From assembly GCA_905221605.1 (NCBI GenBank), contig CAJNDS010000037.1, positions 126,001 to 190,000 on the forward strand: DNA of 64,000 nucleotides, written 5' to 3'. Below are positions 11,001 through 21,637 of the stretch, piece after piece; position 1 is the first letter of the stretch; each line of letters starts with the position of its first letter. The translations under genes and the position numbers were made by a program. Source of the stretch: Symbiodinium natans (Eukaryota > Sar > Dinophyceae > Suessiales > Symbiodiniaceae). The notes under the pieces are model-generated. The model had not been told where the DNA came from, made no database searches, and saw only the letters and a program-made list of their open reading frames with translations.

Positions 11001-14000
11001 GGGTCATATCGGCAAGTTCCATGTCAGACTTCGAAGCCGCGTTTCGTCCGGACTCGCGTCACAAATCAACGGCTCGCCTGGGAAGAAAACGACCTAGCAA
11101 TGAAGCCTACGTCACGCAGTCACAGAGAGCCGGCTCAAGTTTTCTTGGGTGGCTGGTGATCAATCTTGTGTGATTTCTGCTTTGTGCTTGAGTGGTGAGT
11201 ACTGTAGCGATGGTCCTCCAACAGATAGGCTTTCAGCTAAGATTATGCAGCACATGCCTTACAAAGCTGAACGAACTCACTTGTCAAGCAGTGCCGCAAC
11301 AATAGTTGTCTCCTGCACGGGGCTGTTCAGGCTGAGGATGAGAGGCTTTCGAGAGTAATGACATATCTTTCGGTAGCAACATGTTTAGCTGGCTCTGTTT
11401 CGCCCCCCCCCCCCACTTTTCTGATTCGGGGCACTAGAGTACTTTGGAAAACCTGCGCGGCTTTATGTCTCAATTCTGGCATCCCAGGCCCTACATCAAA
11501 CGCCATGAATCCTGAACCCAAACCCAGCATTTGCCAGCATCCCCAAACCCTACAACGGCATACTCAGCAAATCCCAAGCAAGGCGCGTGGCGGAATCTCT
11601 TCGCGAGTTCGATCGATCGTGGGTGAATTTCGAAGTGAGCCACACGGTCGCACTCCCTTGACAGTCCTACGCCAAGCAGCACCAACAGGTTTCACAGGTC
11701 AGAAGTCGGCCTAGACGTTTTTTGCATGTCAATATTGTTTCTGAATTCTTTGCTTCTCAGATCTCAGGGTGGGTGTTCTTTTCATGGTTTGGAGGCCCAG
11801 AGTCTAAATTGCGCGAACGTCCTTTTACGAGCTTGTTAGACTGTTTGCTCTACAAGTGCTGAGGCTATGTGGCAGAGCTCATTGCCATCGAAGCTCATGC
11901 CAGGAAGCCGGTGGAGCTTGCGATCGCTCTGGACAGCTCCGAACAACCCCTAACGACTAACACGCCAGGCTTTCATCGATGCTTGCCATTTTTGCAGTGG
12001 CCTTGACATATATGTTGTCAGCCAGTGGACAGTCAAGGGCATTCCAAAGTTCTTCCTTTGATGCAGAGTAGCAACTCTGCATCCAGAATTAGTCTAAAGG
12101 TACTTGATTCAACTTCAACTTGCAGAGTCTCAGAATCTTTGAGAAAATATAATCCTGAAAACCCAGTGAAGCCAAGCGAAGCCCTGCACGTGGAGCACCT
12201 TGAGTCCTAATTTCAATCAGCCACTACCAGAATCAGGAGCTGCAGCTCTCCAGCCTTGAGGGTGCAAAGCGGATTCTGCGAAGGAGGGAAGCTTGCTTTG
12301 CGCTTCTGGGGCTCCAAACTTTGGAGATTCGGATTTGTTGGGAGAAGGGCGGTTCTATTTAAGGTGTGCCCTCCGTCTAGATGCAGAACCGGATCACTTG
12401 ATTCTCCCCGCCTGTCTTGTCTCCATCTTGTCCTTTGGATGACACCCGCGGTCGCGAAGCAGCTGGAACGGCATGAACGGGCCAGGCTTTCGCTGCACGA
12501 CCGGAGGCTGATCCTAGCCGTCACTTCTCTTTGGCCTTCGATGACATCGCTGCGTGATGCAGTAGACTCAGCAGCGACAAGGCTGGGGAATCCGAGCAGG
12601 GCGAGGGCACATGGACTCCGGCTTGGCCGAAGTGGCGGTACACCATCGCCGCGAAGAAACTGGCGAACCTGAGGCTCGGAAGTTCGGAGAGGAAAGGGGG
12701 GTCCACAGTGGCCATGGCAGAGGTCGCAAGAAGCCAGCCCGTCAGATTCCGGGTTATCAGTTGATGATCCTTGACGCAGGGTGCCAGAGGACATGTGGAG
12801 CGACATGTGGAGGGACTTGGGAGCCTTTAGGACGCCTTGTGCAGATGCTTTCCAGTGAGGAGTGGCAGCCCGGTGCTTGCAAAGGTCTTGGCATGCTCGT
12901 TGGACAGATGTTCACAGACTTGGCGTCTATAATGCATTAGGAGCATATCGGTCAGAAGTTTCTTTGCGACCAGAAGACATTGACGGGACGTACGCGTCTC
13001 TCCTGTGAGGAGCCACAGCTCTGAAAGGTCGGATGCCACAGATCGCAGGAGGCCTCAGGGTTTCGGGGGCTTGGGCTTTTTGATGACTGCTTCGAAACTG
13101 CATCGAAGATTTTAGGGCTTTGACGAAGTTGGGCTCGGTGTGTTTGTTGGGGTTGGAGCGGCTTTGAGTTACAGCGCAGATGGCATGCGTTGTTGCACGT
13201 TCGTGCCTGTCTCCATAGCTGCTGGTCCCGCATGTCACGTCATTCATCCAATGAAGATCTTGGAAGTTGCAGACCTTTCGTTAGCCTCAAGTCCACCTTA
13301 CCGTCGAACCTGCCCAAGTTCTCCAACCGTCAGCTCAGAACTTTCAAACTTCCAAAGCACCAAGAAGTCCCGAAACACCAAGACGCAACATGATCAAAAG
13401 GGATGTGCATGAGGCGACGGCCTTCGCTCTCTTCAGATGAAAGCCTCCAGAGCCGGTGCCGGGTTCGGTGCCGGGTTCGGTGGAGTCTGTGCTGAGCGGC
13501 TGTTAGACACTGTTCGTGGCATGCTTCGAAGGACGGTTCTTTCTTGCCAAAGCCACGTGTCTGTTATGGTCAAACCGGACCTGCATCACTATGCGAACAG
13601 GTTGTGGGAACATTGCAGGGCTCAGTCAGGAGCCCTACATCTGTATAGTGCATTGGGGCTCAACCATGTCTCAAGGTGCTCCGAAGAGTCGCGGCGCCCT
13701 CCACTGTCACCACAGACGCTCGATGATAAGCTATCAGTTAGCGTGTTTTTGAGCGGCGTCACACGTGCCTTACCTTGGTTGCAAGTGAGTGCACAAGGAG
13801 AGGCCAGGAGAGGTTGAATGGCTTCAGCGTTCAGCCACGAAGCAAAAAGCTTTGCTCATGAGTTTTCTCTCATGTTCGATCTCAAAGCCGAGGTCCGCCA
13901 CACCCAAGTCAGAGAAAGGCAAGGCCTGGAGCAGAGTTTCAATGGCTCGGCTTCCAGCGAGTGAAATCGGTCTGGTCACATGAAGGTCTACGGACCGGAT

Positions 14001-17000
14001 AAAGGAAGGAGCATCATGCACAAAGTTTATGACACTGATACAATGTTGGCCGTAGGTGACATCTACGAGTTTGCCAAGACCGCCTGCAGCAAGAGTTCTT
14101 CGAAGGCCACATGTGCTGGAAGACATGTTTTGCGGATCACAGGAGCGTGGAATGACTTATGGGTCTTTGTGGGTGCAGAAACGTGGAACGCATCTGAACG
14201 AATGTATAGATGTATGCACTTGCTGTTTAAGAGGTATTTACCTGTTTCATAGCGGAGAAGGAAGGGTATAGGTTCTCAATGAATAGTCCAAAGCCAAACA
14301 CTTCCGCTGTGTGTACTAGATTCATGATTGTGTGCTGCTTCGATGTAGAGCAAGTCTGGGGAAGACCCAAAATGCCCGCAGCAATATAATATCTTCGATA
14401 GTGCTTTGGTCCGGGAGAAGGCAGGAGAAATGCAAAAGCTTTCAAGAGAACCGATGGTGTTCTTGCAGAGAAGTCCAAGGACTGTAGACGAAGTAGATGG
14501 GCCCTAGTGCACGCAAGTTCTACTGTGGTCCTTTTTAGGCGTTCTATCGAGAATCATACTTCGCAGAGAACCCCACGACAATCAGAGCTACGCTTCCATG
14601 AAGCAGGAAGGGTCTGATACCTTGCTAGCAGCAAAGATTCTCGGAATGCGCACATTTCAGAGTTCCTGTTTGAGGAGAGCCACCGCGTGCTGCGGCGGCT
14701 TGCAGAGCAGGCGGATTCTGGATGGAATTGAATTTGCTGAGGATGGTTCTCCTCCCTTGTTGTAGGGTTGCTATTCTCCTCAGCGGGGTCTCCTGCCATG
14801 AGCCCCTGACCTGGGCTTCCAACCGTGATCCTGCAGAGAAGTATTGGAGTGTCCTGCAAAGAACCTCACAGAAATGCCACCGAGTATCCTGGAGTGCCAG
14901 AGAATCCGGCAGAGTATCCCCACAGTGCTCCCGGAGAAAGTGAATCCCGCTGAGAATCCCCAAGATGATCCCTGTAGTGCCCGTCCATTGCTTGGTCTTT
15001 TCGAAGTACTTCTTGTTTGAGTAGGGAGAGGTCTTGCTTGAGGACAAGAACATAGAGGTGGAGGAAGGAAGGACAGGGAAGAAAGGAAGACAGACAGTAA
15101 GACAGCAAGACGGAAATTAGTTGAGACACACGGTGACATCGGCTCCTGCGGCGCCTCGGACAAAATCCCAGCCTGCCATGCAGTCCCTCGCTCACGGTTG
15201 TAAAAGCTGTTGAGCCCTTCGCCCACTCAAACCCTCTCGCGGGTGGCCCCCTTCAGCAGCAGGCATCTCTTCAGAGCTCGCCGGGCGAAAGCATATGCAT
15301 GGGCCATGCAGGCGTCTCTTCAGACGTGGTGCTTGACATCCCTAACGCTCCACAAAGACCGACGGGGCCGACCGACTCGGCTTTTGTGCTCTCCGACTTG
15401 CCAACGAGTGCAGTGACAAAGGACCCACGGGAAGTGCCAGGACGAGCCTTCGTCACTGCTAGCCGCAATGGGCAGCTTCGCCTGAAAGGAGCCCTTCGCC
15501 GCGGCCGATTGCGTAGCGCTTCAGAGAGAATGCTGGCACAGACTGCGTTGGACGGCAAGAGCGAGCTGGGCTGAGTTTGCAGAACTGCCGGTCTTCGCCA
15601 GCCTTGCTGACTGCCTCGTGCCGCCCACCCCGACCACCCGCGGGCACCCGCGGGCACATGCGGGCACATCGAGGAACTCGAATAAAATTCCACCAGAAGG
15701 GTGGAGTTTGTATGAGAGGGCGGTTGATTTGGAATGCTCATGGCGCCAGGCGAGTGCATAGCAGAAGGCAAACCGCCCAAAAAAGAAGTTTTATTCAATT
15801 GCGCACCCAATCCTGGTGAACTGAAGCTCCGCTCCTTCAAAAGCCTTCATGGTTCTGAGGGTGAATGCGGTCAACTTTTTGGCTTGGCAGTTCGTGGCAT
15901 GTAGCCTCTGAGTACAACACTTGGCAGATGCACTGTTACTGTGCTGTGTCGAAAGTTCGCCACGGTGCACACATGGCATTTGCTTGTTTTTGCATGATTA
16001 TAGGTTTATTTTTCAGTTTGCATGATTGTGGGTTTATTTGTCAGTCTCATGTATTCGGTTTCTTTAGGTACGACGCTTGCGATATGACGCTGTAGACTGA
16101 ACATGGTGTTACAGAGTACTTTAAATCTGGAGGGTGCCCCAGATCCCCTCAACGGTCAGGAAATTTGGAAGGCTTTGCCCAAAAAGAGCGTGAAAGTAAG
16201 GCGAAGCCCAGTGAAGCCGCAAAACGTCTACACCCTGAGTGCCGGAACCTCCTTCAATGTGGCCTCGAGGTGGCAGTGCTCAATGCACGCGCAAACACCC
16301 AAGGCAAAGGAAGGGGCGATCTGACCATGGAGGCACCTGCGAAAAACTCTGGTAGTGGCGAGTGACGGCTAGTGGCGAGTGTTTGGGATGAAGGGCCTTA
16401 GGTCCAGGATTGGTTGCGGTCCTATGAACACAGAGGATTCCACTGTATCATGTCTCTTGAGGACGACACAAAGGTCATGTTGTGTTAGGTCTATCTTCGC
16501 AAGATTAGGAGATGACGTGTGGTCTTGTGACTTGAACTGTGCTGTTGTGTGTGTGCTCTCTCTTTGACGGGTCCAGTATGGGATGTGCTTGGCACATGCA
16601 AATCTGAAACTCTGTCGTCGGGCAGCTATAAGCTTCGTGAATTGTTGTAGCCTCAAATTGGCCAAATCCCTACTCTAGCGCTACAAGTCTAAACCCACAT
16701 GTATTGGAGAACCCTTTTCGAGGTCCTCGTGACGGCCGCCGATCTCTTCCTCGGCGGCGAGGTGCGCCTGCTGGGTCATCAGTGTATTCGTCACTTGAAG
16801 GTTTGTGATGCTTACGTGCTCAAAGGCTACAGGTGTTTTTGCTGCCCTGGCTTCTGAAGTGTGCAAAGATTTAGTGTGGCACATGGCCCACCAGGCGTGC
16901 GGCTCGGCAGAAGCAGCCGCGCGCCACTTCTTGGCAGCCAAGGCGGGGTGTGAAAGAGGATGGCTTGAGTGGTGCGGGCTTGTGTGTCGGGTGGATCTGA

Positions 17001-20000
17001 AAAGAGCTGAGAGCAGAACATGCCACCAGCAAGATTGAGTGTGGGATCCAGGGTGTTGGCTGGTCAAGAACAGCCACAGCATGTCGGCCAATAGCTAGGG
17101 CATGGGCGACATTGGGCGACCAACATTGACACTCTGAGCTCCACCCGAAAGCGATGCCCCCAAGATCCTGTAGATCCCTCGCCCTGTCCTCAGAGAACAG
17201 GTCTTGGACGGTTTCATGGGCCTCCGGAGCTACTTCGCTTCCATAGGCAATGATGTCATGGAGGCGACGGAGAGGACTTCAAGCTATAGCAGCAAAAGGG
17301 ACCTTCTTCCGAACCACGCTTTGCAGTTTTGAAGGTTAGGAAGCGTAGGTTCGCCGAGTTGATGTTGCTCAAAAGAGGTTGCTGAAGAAGTATGTCGAAG
17401 GTGGTCAATGGGTCTGGAGGTAGAGCCTCATACAATGTGCATGACTCTTTCTAGGTCCCGAGCTACTTTCGGCAATGCATGTAGACCTCTTCAGAAAAGT
17501 CCAGCCAGGTGGACCCCCAGCTGAGCAAGAATCCACGCCTCGTCAAAGCGTTGGTAGTCTGGGAGGAGGTGCCTTGGATTCGATCGACGATAGGCTGGTC
17601 TTTGATTTATTGAATCGATGGTATCTTCTGGGCATGCAGTAATCTCATGGGACCCACTGCAGAGTTGATCGTAATTGTCAATGCATGAGGGACAACAGTA
17701 TCCATGCATAAACACTTCCTTGTGCAATGTGCATCAACTGACTTTGTCTGCCCACTCATCCTCGAATGATTCGTGTGAGAGAGTTCATGAGACACTTGTC
17801 GTTCCATTGCATGTAGCTTGTCTTGGCAGTGGTTAAGGGTTCTTTGGCTTCTCTTGTTCCTTGGCTGCTTAGCCTCCAGCGTATTCCAGCGTTCTGGTCA
17901 GCAAGAAACCCGGATATCCTTTAAAGCACAGCCGGCCCTAACATCGCGAGCGAAGCTCAAGGCCTGGGAACTCGGCGAGCGGATCTTGCTGTGCCCAGAA
18001 ATGCTCCAGGCGTTCTGAACGAGCTGCTGTTTGTGCTTGACAGCACCGTGCTTTGGGCACCAGCCTTGTCTGAGCAAGTGCCACAAAAAGGTCATGCTGT
18101 GAGATACCTGGAGGAAATTTGACGTGTGGGTTCAAGGCTTCATGCTTTTGGCTTTTAGGCCGGGCCGTTGTGTGCCAGGAATCTGGTGTTAGATTAGGAT
18201 TCTTCATGAGCTGCGACCTTGCTGGTGGAGGCACTTTGTGGTACTGCTGGGCTTTGCGCTGAGGCCATGCATCCAGATCTCCATATTTTCCGTGCACGAG
18301 TTTGAATTCAGAAGCTAGGGTACTTATTGGGTAGGGGCTTCATGGTCTGTGTATGGTGGGTTGAAGATTGTTGGTCATTGTGAAATTGACAGGGGTGGCT
18401 TGGTAGGCGGGCCATTGGCAGCACGCCCTAGCAACCACAAATCCTCAAAGCTCGAACCCTTACGATGACTCCCAAACCTGGCTTGAGTCAGACTGGCGCT
18501 TTGAGCCTCCCTGAAGCCCGACATCCTAAGAGTCGGAGCCGCAGAGGCCTTGCAGGTCAATCCGGAGCTCCGTTCGCACGTGATAGACCAGGACTTCGCA
18601 CAGGGTCTTTTTGATGGTCAGTGTAGGTGCAGGTTTTCGAGCGTTGCACGCAGCATTGCATGAACTGAATTTCTCGCGTCTAGCCCAATGCCTGAAGCAC
18701 TTTTGGCGTCAACCACTAGGGCGTCTTAAAACTTCAGCACATGAAACAATGGAGCTGCGCTTCAACATGGATGTTTCCGGTTGCAGCTCTCGCACAAAGG
18801 CACACTTGTATTCAGGCAGGGGTCCGGTGATTGACTGAATTTACGTCTTTTTCATCCGCTGTGATTCTATTTGGATGGATTCCTCGGTGAAGTGTTTAGG
18901 AGCCGAGTGTGCACGTTACAACACAAGGCTTCTCACGGTTCCTTCTCTGAAGTGGCTTTCTGGAAGTTAAACTTCGGAATTATTCGTGGCACATGTTATG
19001 GTGTTACGGCATGCAGATCAAAGGTCCTTGGTTACATGTCCCGCTACTGGTACTTGCCCTGTGGCATTCAGGATTTGTATCGGGTTCTTCACCTTGCATA
19101 CCTTGCCGATCTGTCCAGGATGCAGAGCTCTTCATGATTCTCCCCAGGACGGAGCTGATGTGAATGTTTGGCAAGATTATGTTTGTTGTTGCTAGGCTTT
19201 GCGAGGCTAAGCCGAGCACCTTGCCAAGCTGTCAAGTCCTCTCGCCAACCCTCCATCTGAACTTTGGAATGCAGAGTTGAACCCTCCAAGCTTTTAGGTC
19301 TCCGCCCCAGGCTGGTAATTTTAAGCGACTTTGGTGGTCCTGGAGACTGCCAGGCAGGACGAGCTCGGGTCATAGACCACACTTGAAAGGGATCTTGGAG
19401 AATCGATTGGGAAGAACACCACCCTGCCACCCTCTCCCCTGTGTTCTTGTGGTTTTGCTGTCGAAGACCGATGCGAGCGTAGACATGCACACACATGCTC
19501 CTCATTTTGGGTGTGTGTCACAGCTGAAGAGGTGCTCCGCTTCTATTTGCCCCAGCACTTTACAGACGAGCTTGCCAACGATCTCCAGGCGAAGACCAGG
19601 GTTGACGACAATGGTATGAAAGGCAAGCATGTTCTATGGCACTATTCTGGTACAGGTTTATGCAGTGACATTCTCCCAATCCAATCTAGCATCGCAAGTT
19701 GAAGTATATGTATTGTCACGACCTTCCTGGCCATAGCAAAGCCCCGAACACCAATGCCAGCCTCCAGAGCGAAATGGTGAACGGTCTGCAGAATCATCAT
19801 TAGGTGGATTTGCAATGGCCGAAGCCCAACTCCAAACAACAGAGATGAGCAACCTAAAGCAAAACCATAAGACTAGCATAATTGAAAATTCATCGTCGCC
19901 GAAGTCCAAAAACTTTGCATTGTCCGTTCGTTCAAGGCTGCGATACAACCGATCTCAGTTTGCAGCCGCATGCAATGACAGCGCTGGGTCAGCGATTTAG

Positions 20001-21338
20001 GCAAGCGGTACTTTGGTTTCAGCCGAACATCTGGAGCTAGAGCTGGCAATGCTGGGAGCGCCTGAAACACGCAGCCATGCCGAAGAAGTTGTCAGAATCG
20101 TGCGAATACCGATGATGACATCGTACTCATCATACTCTGACTTTTTTCCAACTCCAACCTAAATGTCATAACCCAACTTGCACATGCACGCGACATGGAA
20201 TCAACATCTCACCGATGCCAAACTCGTTGCCGAAATTTCCGCAAGCACTTGCCGACCTTGTCGTACATTGGAGCATGAAGCCGACACGGACCCAGACAGT
20301 GATTTAAGCAGCACAAAGCTCTTGCAAAGCCACGCCGAGAATCTTTGTCCGCCAGGCGTTGAAGGAGGAGTTTGATGGTATCCGTGCATGCTCTCCTGAG
20401 AATTCGTTGAGTCGGACGCATGGCAGTTTTGGATTTTGGTTTGACTGAGGTTTCCGGCTCCGGGGTCTCGAACTTGCCGAAGGTGTCTGACACAGCATCC
20501 GGTGAGCCTGAGTAGAAAACGCTCGGTCCGGACCGGAGTCTCAAAACTCCGCGGTCATGAAATCCACGAGCTCGACGAAGAGGAATCACGCAACCCCAAA
20601 CCCAAAAGAGTACAAACACGAGGGAACCAGTTGCATTGAAATTGTGCTTTTTTCAAGACCCGAAGACCCTCCATACTCCATCAAGTCTCAGCCCGAAGCC
20701 AAAGTAAATCCAAACTCCTCAACCCAACCCCACATGTTCACCGAATTCGAAGTCTCAAGGACAGCTTTGGTGCGCCACGCTGTCCTTGGCTTTGGCCCGG
20801 CGGCCGAGTTCGATGGTGACCAGCCATTGAACTTGGCGACTAGAGCTTCCCTTGGATGCTCAGGATGACCACAACTTTCGATTTCCAAATTTTCCCCTTC
20901 TTGAGCCTCATAGGTCCCTCTACCAAGTGCCAAGTGCCAAGTGCCACGTGCGCGTCCTGCCCAAGGCACCCCGAGCCCCTCTACTCTGAAATCTTACGCG
21001 CGATATTCTGATCCACAAGTTGAACTTTTAGCCCTCAGTTCTGAGCTCTGAAACTTGAGCGAGCCTATGAGAGCCCCAAACCCTACACCTGAAATCGCTC
21101 GCTTGGGTGAGGCTTCTTGCGACGCCTCGAGCGCTTCAGCCACACGGCACTGGTTGGACTTCCAAGCTCCTTAAAACATCCCCTATCCCCATTCGTTTCC
21201 GTTGTCCGTTTCATTTACATTCATTTGTGTTTTTCCTGAGGACTCGTGTTGAATCAACTTTGCTGGGGGTTTTGGGTGGCTTCGAGTGCAAAGGCATGGA
21301 GCTTCAGCGCAACCGGCCGTCAGATTGGAATCAATGCT
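7983..21338 (+). CDS. Candidate multi-exon gene, copy 1 of a tandem pair (join of mini-exons)
   Basis: Span of exon-like blocks that recur in the same order in copy 2: A 7983-8064, F 11583-11634, G 12486-12525 (weak), J 16204-16266, B 16723-16761 plus 16895-16971, E 17201-17263, I 17349-17411, C 17962-18009 and D 21294-21338. Coding content between them is unknown. The blocks encode mostly Leu/Ala/Glu-rich helices with Trp positions; no known domain was recognised. Introns would make up most of the gene. Donors are GT (A, F, J, I) or GC (E, C, D). Start and stop codons were not located; exons may extend from about 6.3 kb to beyond 21.6 kb. Confidence 0.5.
8952..9003 (+). repeat. 26-bp perfect tandem duplication
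   Basis: Two identical 26-bp copies beginning GAGAGCCACACACTACCGGC lie head to tail (8952-8977 and 8978-9003). Nothing else in the neighbourhood matches them. Probably a local slippage event inside an intron. Confidence 0.9.
9782..10270 (+). CDS. Hypothetical ORF, 162 codons
   Basis: ATG-initiated frame with a basic, Ser/Thr/Arg-rich composition and no recognised motif. It overlaps long minus-strand frames (9583-9909 and 9707-10081), so its openness may be by chance. It ends three bases before the next ORF in the same orientation. Confidence 0.15.
   Translation: MSFGRQNTTALQWLRTRQTWPKLSGNTAKSESVAEPRGLRPDILSQRTTSQPYSRRTVHPKTDRASSTQNFAVGTYRTRHCTTTAYAHGAHSRDVGDQRHVLRDLPATKNSKVILSTSGWHDGQNCYDIGHFFAFRTFLLDRETCYSDKALRRLVLSASQLR
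10274..11173 (+). CDS. Hypothetical ORF, 299 codons
   Basis: One of the longest non-repetitive frames in the window after the copia one. It has a basic N-terminal third (KKRIHPFGGAG, then Arg-rich), a Cys-rich middle with MCRRSMWSCMSWHALHSTC and a Ser-rich basic end. No domain is recognised. It lies between exons A and F of candidate gene copy 1 and would be a nested gene, a decayed insertion or chance. Copy 2 has no similar frame at the corresponding place. Confidence 0.25.
   Translation: MQRADIRLLTIFGELWLQSAKIGRVRKGLTKIKNGTKKRIHPFGGAGVARSRFWRQSRQRDEGRREAYLSHPSLLYLGLFRCCYSQAVPSPGGWKRWFPVTSHGIFRHKVLQGTQECDCPESLGCRDVRGYWVFQADVAILQDNRTLEEVAASFSMCRRSMWSCMSWHALHSTCYSYVHNSSSRGERSRGPSLPSYYLNHAVMLEYTAFGISEKWLTEKDLMHDRRLSGAENDGGSIWLLSYRVISASSMSDFEAAFRPDSRHKSTARLGRKRPSNEAYVTQSQRAGSSFLGWLVINLV
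11583..11634 (+). CDS. Exon F, copy 1
   Basis: Starts after AAGCAAG|G and ends before a GTGAG donor. Read from its second base it encodes RVAESLREFDRSWVNFE. The copy-2 counterpart (29028-29085) ends LLARFDQVWTDFE, so FD..W..FE and the exon end coincide, with Val/Thr and Asn/Asp as close changes. The frame hits a stop soon after the donor, consistent with an exon boundary. Confidence 0.5.
12486..12525 (+). CDS. Exon G, copy 1 (tentative)
   Basis: Begins after CCAG|G; the block encodes LSLHDRRLILAVT. The copy-2 block at 29292-29331 is also 40 nt after CAG|G and encodes LQLPLERQSLLAI. The preceding codons (AR versus VR) also agree. The similarity is weak (a one-residue gap aligns it best) but the position fits the collinear order. 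Confidence 0.25.
12572..12752 (+). CDS. Candidate exon, copy 1 interval
   Basis: Follows GACTCAG and precedes GTTATC. The frame without an ATG reads SDKAGESEQGEGTWTPAWPK, then WRYTIAAKKLANLRLGSS and STVAMAEVARSQP. The acidic-to-basic, Trp-containing composition looks coding. A minus-strand frame of 197 codons (12213-12806) covers the same bases, so strand is not certain. No copy-2 match was found. Confidence 0.3.
13828..13892 (+). CDS. Candidate exon, copy 1 interval
   Basis: Starts after GGCTTCAG and ends before GTCCGC. In the frame beginning two bases in it encodes FSHEAKSFAHEFSLMFDLKA, and the frame stays open with a helical, charged composition to 13963. It has no start codon of its own. 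A counterpart in copy 2 could not be established. Confidence 0.3.
15299..15574 (+). CDS. Hypothetical ORF or exon, 91 codons
   Basis: In a GC-rich segment, this frame encodes VLDIPNAPQRPTGPTDSAFV, a DPREVPGRAFVTASRNGQLR block and a basic end LRRGRLRSASERMLAQTA. The composition looks like protein. A 189-codon minus-strand frame (15271-15840) overlaps it, so the call is uncertain. It sits before exon J of copy 1 on the same strand. Confidence 0.3.
   Translation: MGHAGVSSDVVLDIPNAPQRPTGPTDSAFVLSDLPTSAVTKDPREVPGRAFVTASRNGQLRLKGALRRGRLRSASERMLAQTALDGKSELG
16204..16266 (+). CDS. Exon J, copy 1 (approximate 5' end)
   Basis: Lies within a frame open from 16165. It may begin after GTAAG at 16199 and ends at CTCGAG before GTGGCAG, in phase 0. 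It encodes PSEAAKRLHPECRNLLQCGL. The copy-2 block at 31095-31139 has PGEEARDLLTALCQE followed by GTGGGC. P.E.A and R(N/D)LL align with a six-residue gap, and both end in Glu at a GT. Confidence 0.35.
16723..16761 (+). CDS. Exon B, first half, copy 1
   Basis: Starts after TTTTCGAG|G in phase 0 and encodes VLVTAADLFLGGE, against VLVAAASLLLRGG in copy 2 (31855-31893). A GT (or GA three bases earlier) follows. The frame continues for about 31 codons without similarity before a stop, so an intron of about 133 nt is inferred. Confidence 0.5.
16762..16894 (+). other. Inferred intron present only in copy 1
   Basis: GT...AG segment of 133 nt that splits exon B of copy 1. The homologous positions in copy 2 are contiguous. 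The reading frame of the first half meets a TGA inside it. Either gain in copy 1 or loss in copy 2 would explain it. Confidence 0.4.
16895..16971 (+). CDS. Exon B, second half, copy 1
   Basis: Starts after CCACCAG|G in phase 0 and encodes GSAEAAARHFLAAKAGCER. The copy-2 block has GSDAEATVRRFLASKANWAER in one uninterrupted exon. AEA, R.FLA.KA and ER coincide. The end is uncertain; a GT lies at 16972. This half is separated from the first only in copy 1. Confidence 0.5.
17201..17263 (+). CDS. Exon E, copy 1
   Basis: A 63-nt phase-0 block between GAACAG|G and a GC donor. It encodes VLDGFMGLRSYFASIGNDVM plus Glu. The copy-2 block at 32100-32162 has the same length and 13 of 21 identical residues, with Asp/Glu, Leu/Val and Phe/Leu changes. 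At least five codons differ only synonymously (TTC/TTT, CGG/CGC, AGC/AGT, TCC/TCG, ATA/ATC). This is the best single proof of shared coding ancestry in the window. Confidence 0.7.
17349..17411 (+). CDS. Exon I, copy 1
   Basis: Starts after GCGTAG|G in phase 0 and encodes VRRVDVAQKRLLKKYVEGGQ plus Trp before GTCTGG. The copy-2 block at 32851-32910 (VDPQLACNAQLVKALSSWEE) is one codon shorter. The match is modest (first Val, L.K core, Arg/Gln, Leu/Val), but position, phase and acceptor agree. It fits between exons E and C in both copies. Confidence 0.4.
17962..18009 (+). CDS. Exon C, copy 1
   Basis: A 48-nt phase-0 block after CTCAAG|G and before a GC donor, encoding AWELGERILLCPEMLQ. The copy-2 block 33581-33628 encodes AWELGERLLLNEGMLQ: 12 of 16 identical and the same length. 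Leu codons CTC/CTG and CTG/CTC and Gly GGC/GGT differ silently. Reading past the donor gives a stop after two codons, as expected of an intron. Confidence 0.7.
18600..18790 (+). CDS. Candidate exon(s) between C and D, copy 1
   Basis: The frame open at 18611-18838 encodes GFRALHAALHELNFSRLAQC followed by LKHFWRQPLGRLKTSAHETM. The composition is helical and Leu/His-rich. Possible acceptors are GGTGCAG and CAG near 18637-18653. No copy-2 match was found. Confidence 0.3.
19524..19613 (+). CDS. Candidate exon between C and D, copy 1
   Basis: A 90-nt block between GTGTCACAG and GTATGA, with a well-formed acceptor and donor. Read from its third base it encodes EEVLRFYLPQHFTDELANDL then QAKTRVDDN, a charged helical segment. 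The matching place in copy 2 was not found. It is a good intrinsic exon candidate on the right strand. Confidence 0.4.
21294..21338 (+). CDS. Exon D, copy 1
   Basis: A 45-nt block after GCAAAG|G and before a GC donor. In the frame starting with ATG at 21296 it encodes MELQRNRPSDWNQC. Copy 2 (38903-38947) encodes MELQRSKPSEWNQY with the same boundaries and length. Ten of 14 residues are identical; the others include Arg/Lys and Asp/Glu. CTT/TTG and TCA/TCG are silent changes. Confidence 0.65.
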
Positions 21339-21569
21339 GCCTAGCTTCTCGCCAGATTAATGTCGGCTTCATTGCTTTCGGCAGAAGTCATTTGAATTGA
21401 AAGTCATCGGTGCAACCGACGCTGGATAGCACCCTCCTATCTGCCAATCTGTGCGCGCGCTGGTTTTCTGTTTTGGCCGTTGTGGGGTTCGGTTCTGAGA
21501 ATGTTCTCAATCGCTTTTCAAGGGGAGTGTCGTGCGGAGCTGCCCAAGAGCCTCTCTTGCCCATGCCAG

Positions 21570-21637
21570 TGTCAAGTTCTGGACCGACTGGTTGGGGAGT
21601 TAAAATTTGGGCCCTTGTATGCGGAAAAGCTTTTCAG
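21570..21637 (+). CDS. Candidate exon after D, copy 1
   Basis: Follows CATGCCAG and ends before GTTTGTTTC. It encodes QVLDRLVGELKFGPLYAEKL then FR. The sequence is typical of an alpha-helical protein and the boundaries are plausible. No counterpart was recognised downstream of exon D in copy 2. Confidence 0.35.

Larger units (their letters stand above)
8065..11582 (+). other. Putative long intron(s) between exons A and F, copy 1
   Basis: Contains no block recognised in copy 2. Two fairly long frames lie here (9782-10270 and 10274-11173, listed separately), and a block near 9090-9200 that reads QQLADLQEIFERSVSS. A run of 12 C residues lies at 11403-11414. Confidence 0.4.

Noticed and set aside
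18044-18119. Exon H partner in copy 1 (APALSEQVP...YLEE)
   Set aside because: Only a few residues agree, the phase differs and the intron to exon C would be only 34 nt; left unassigned.
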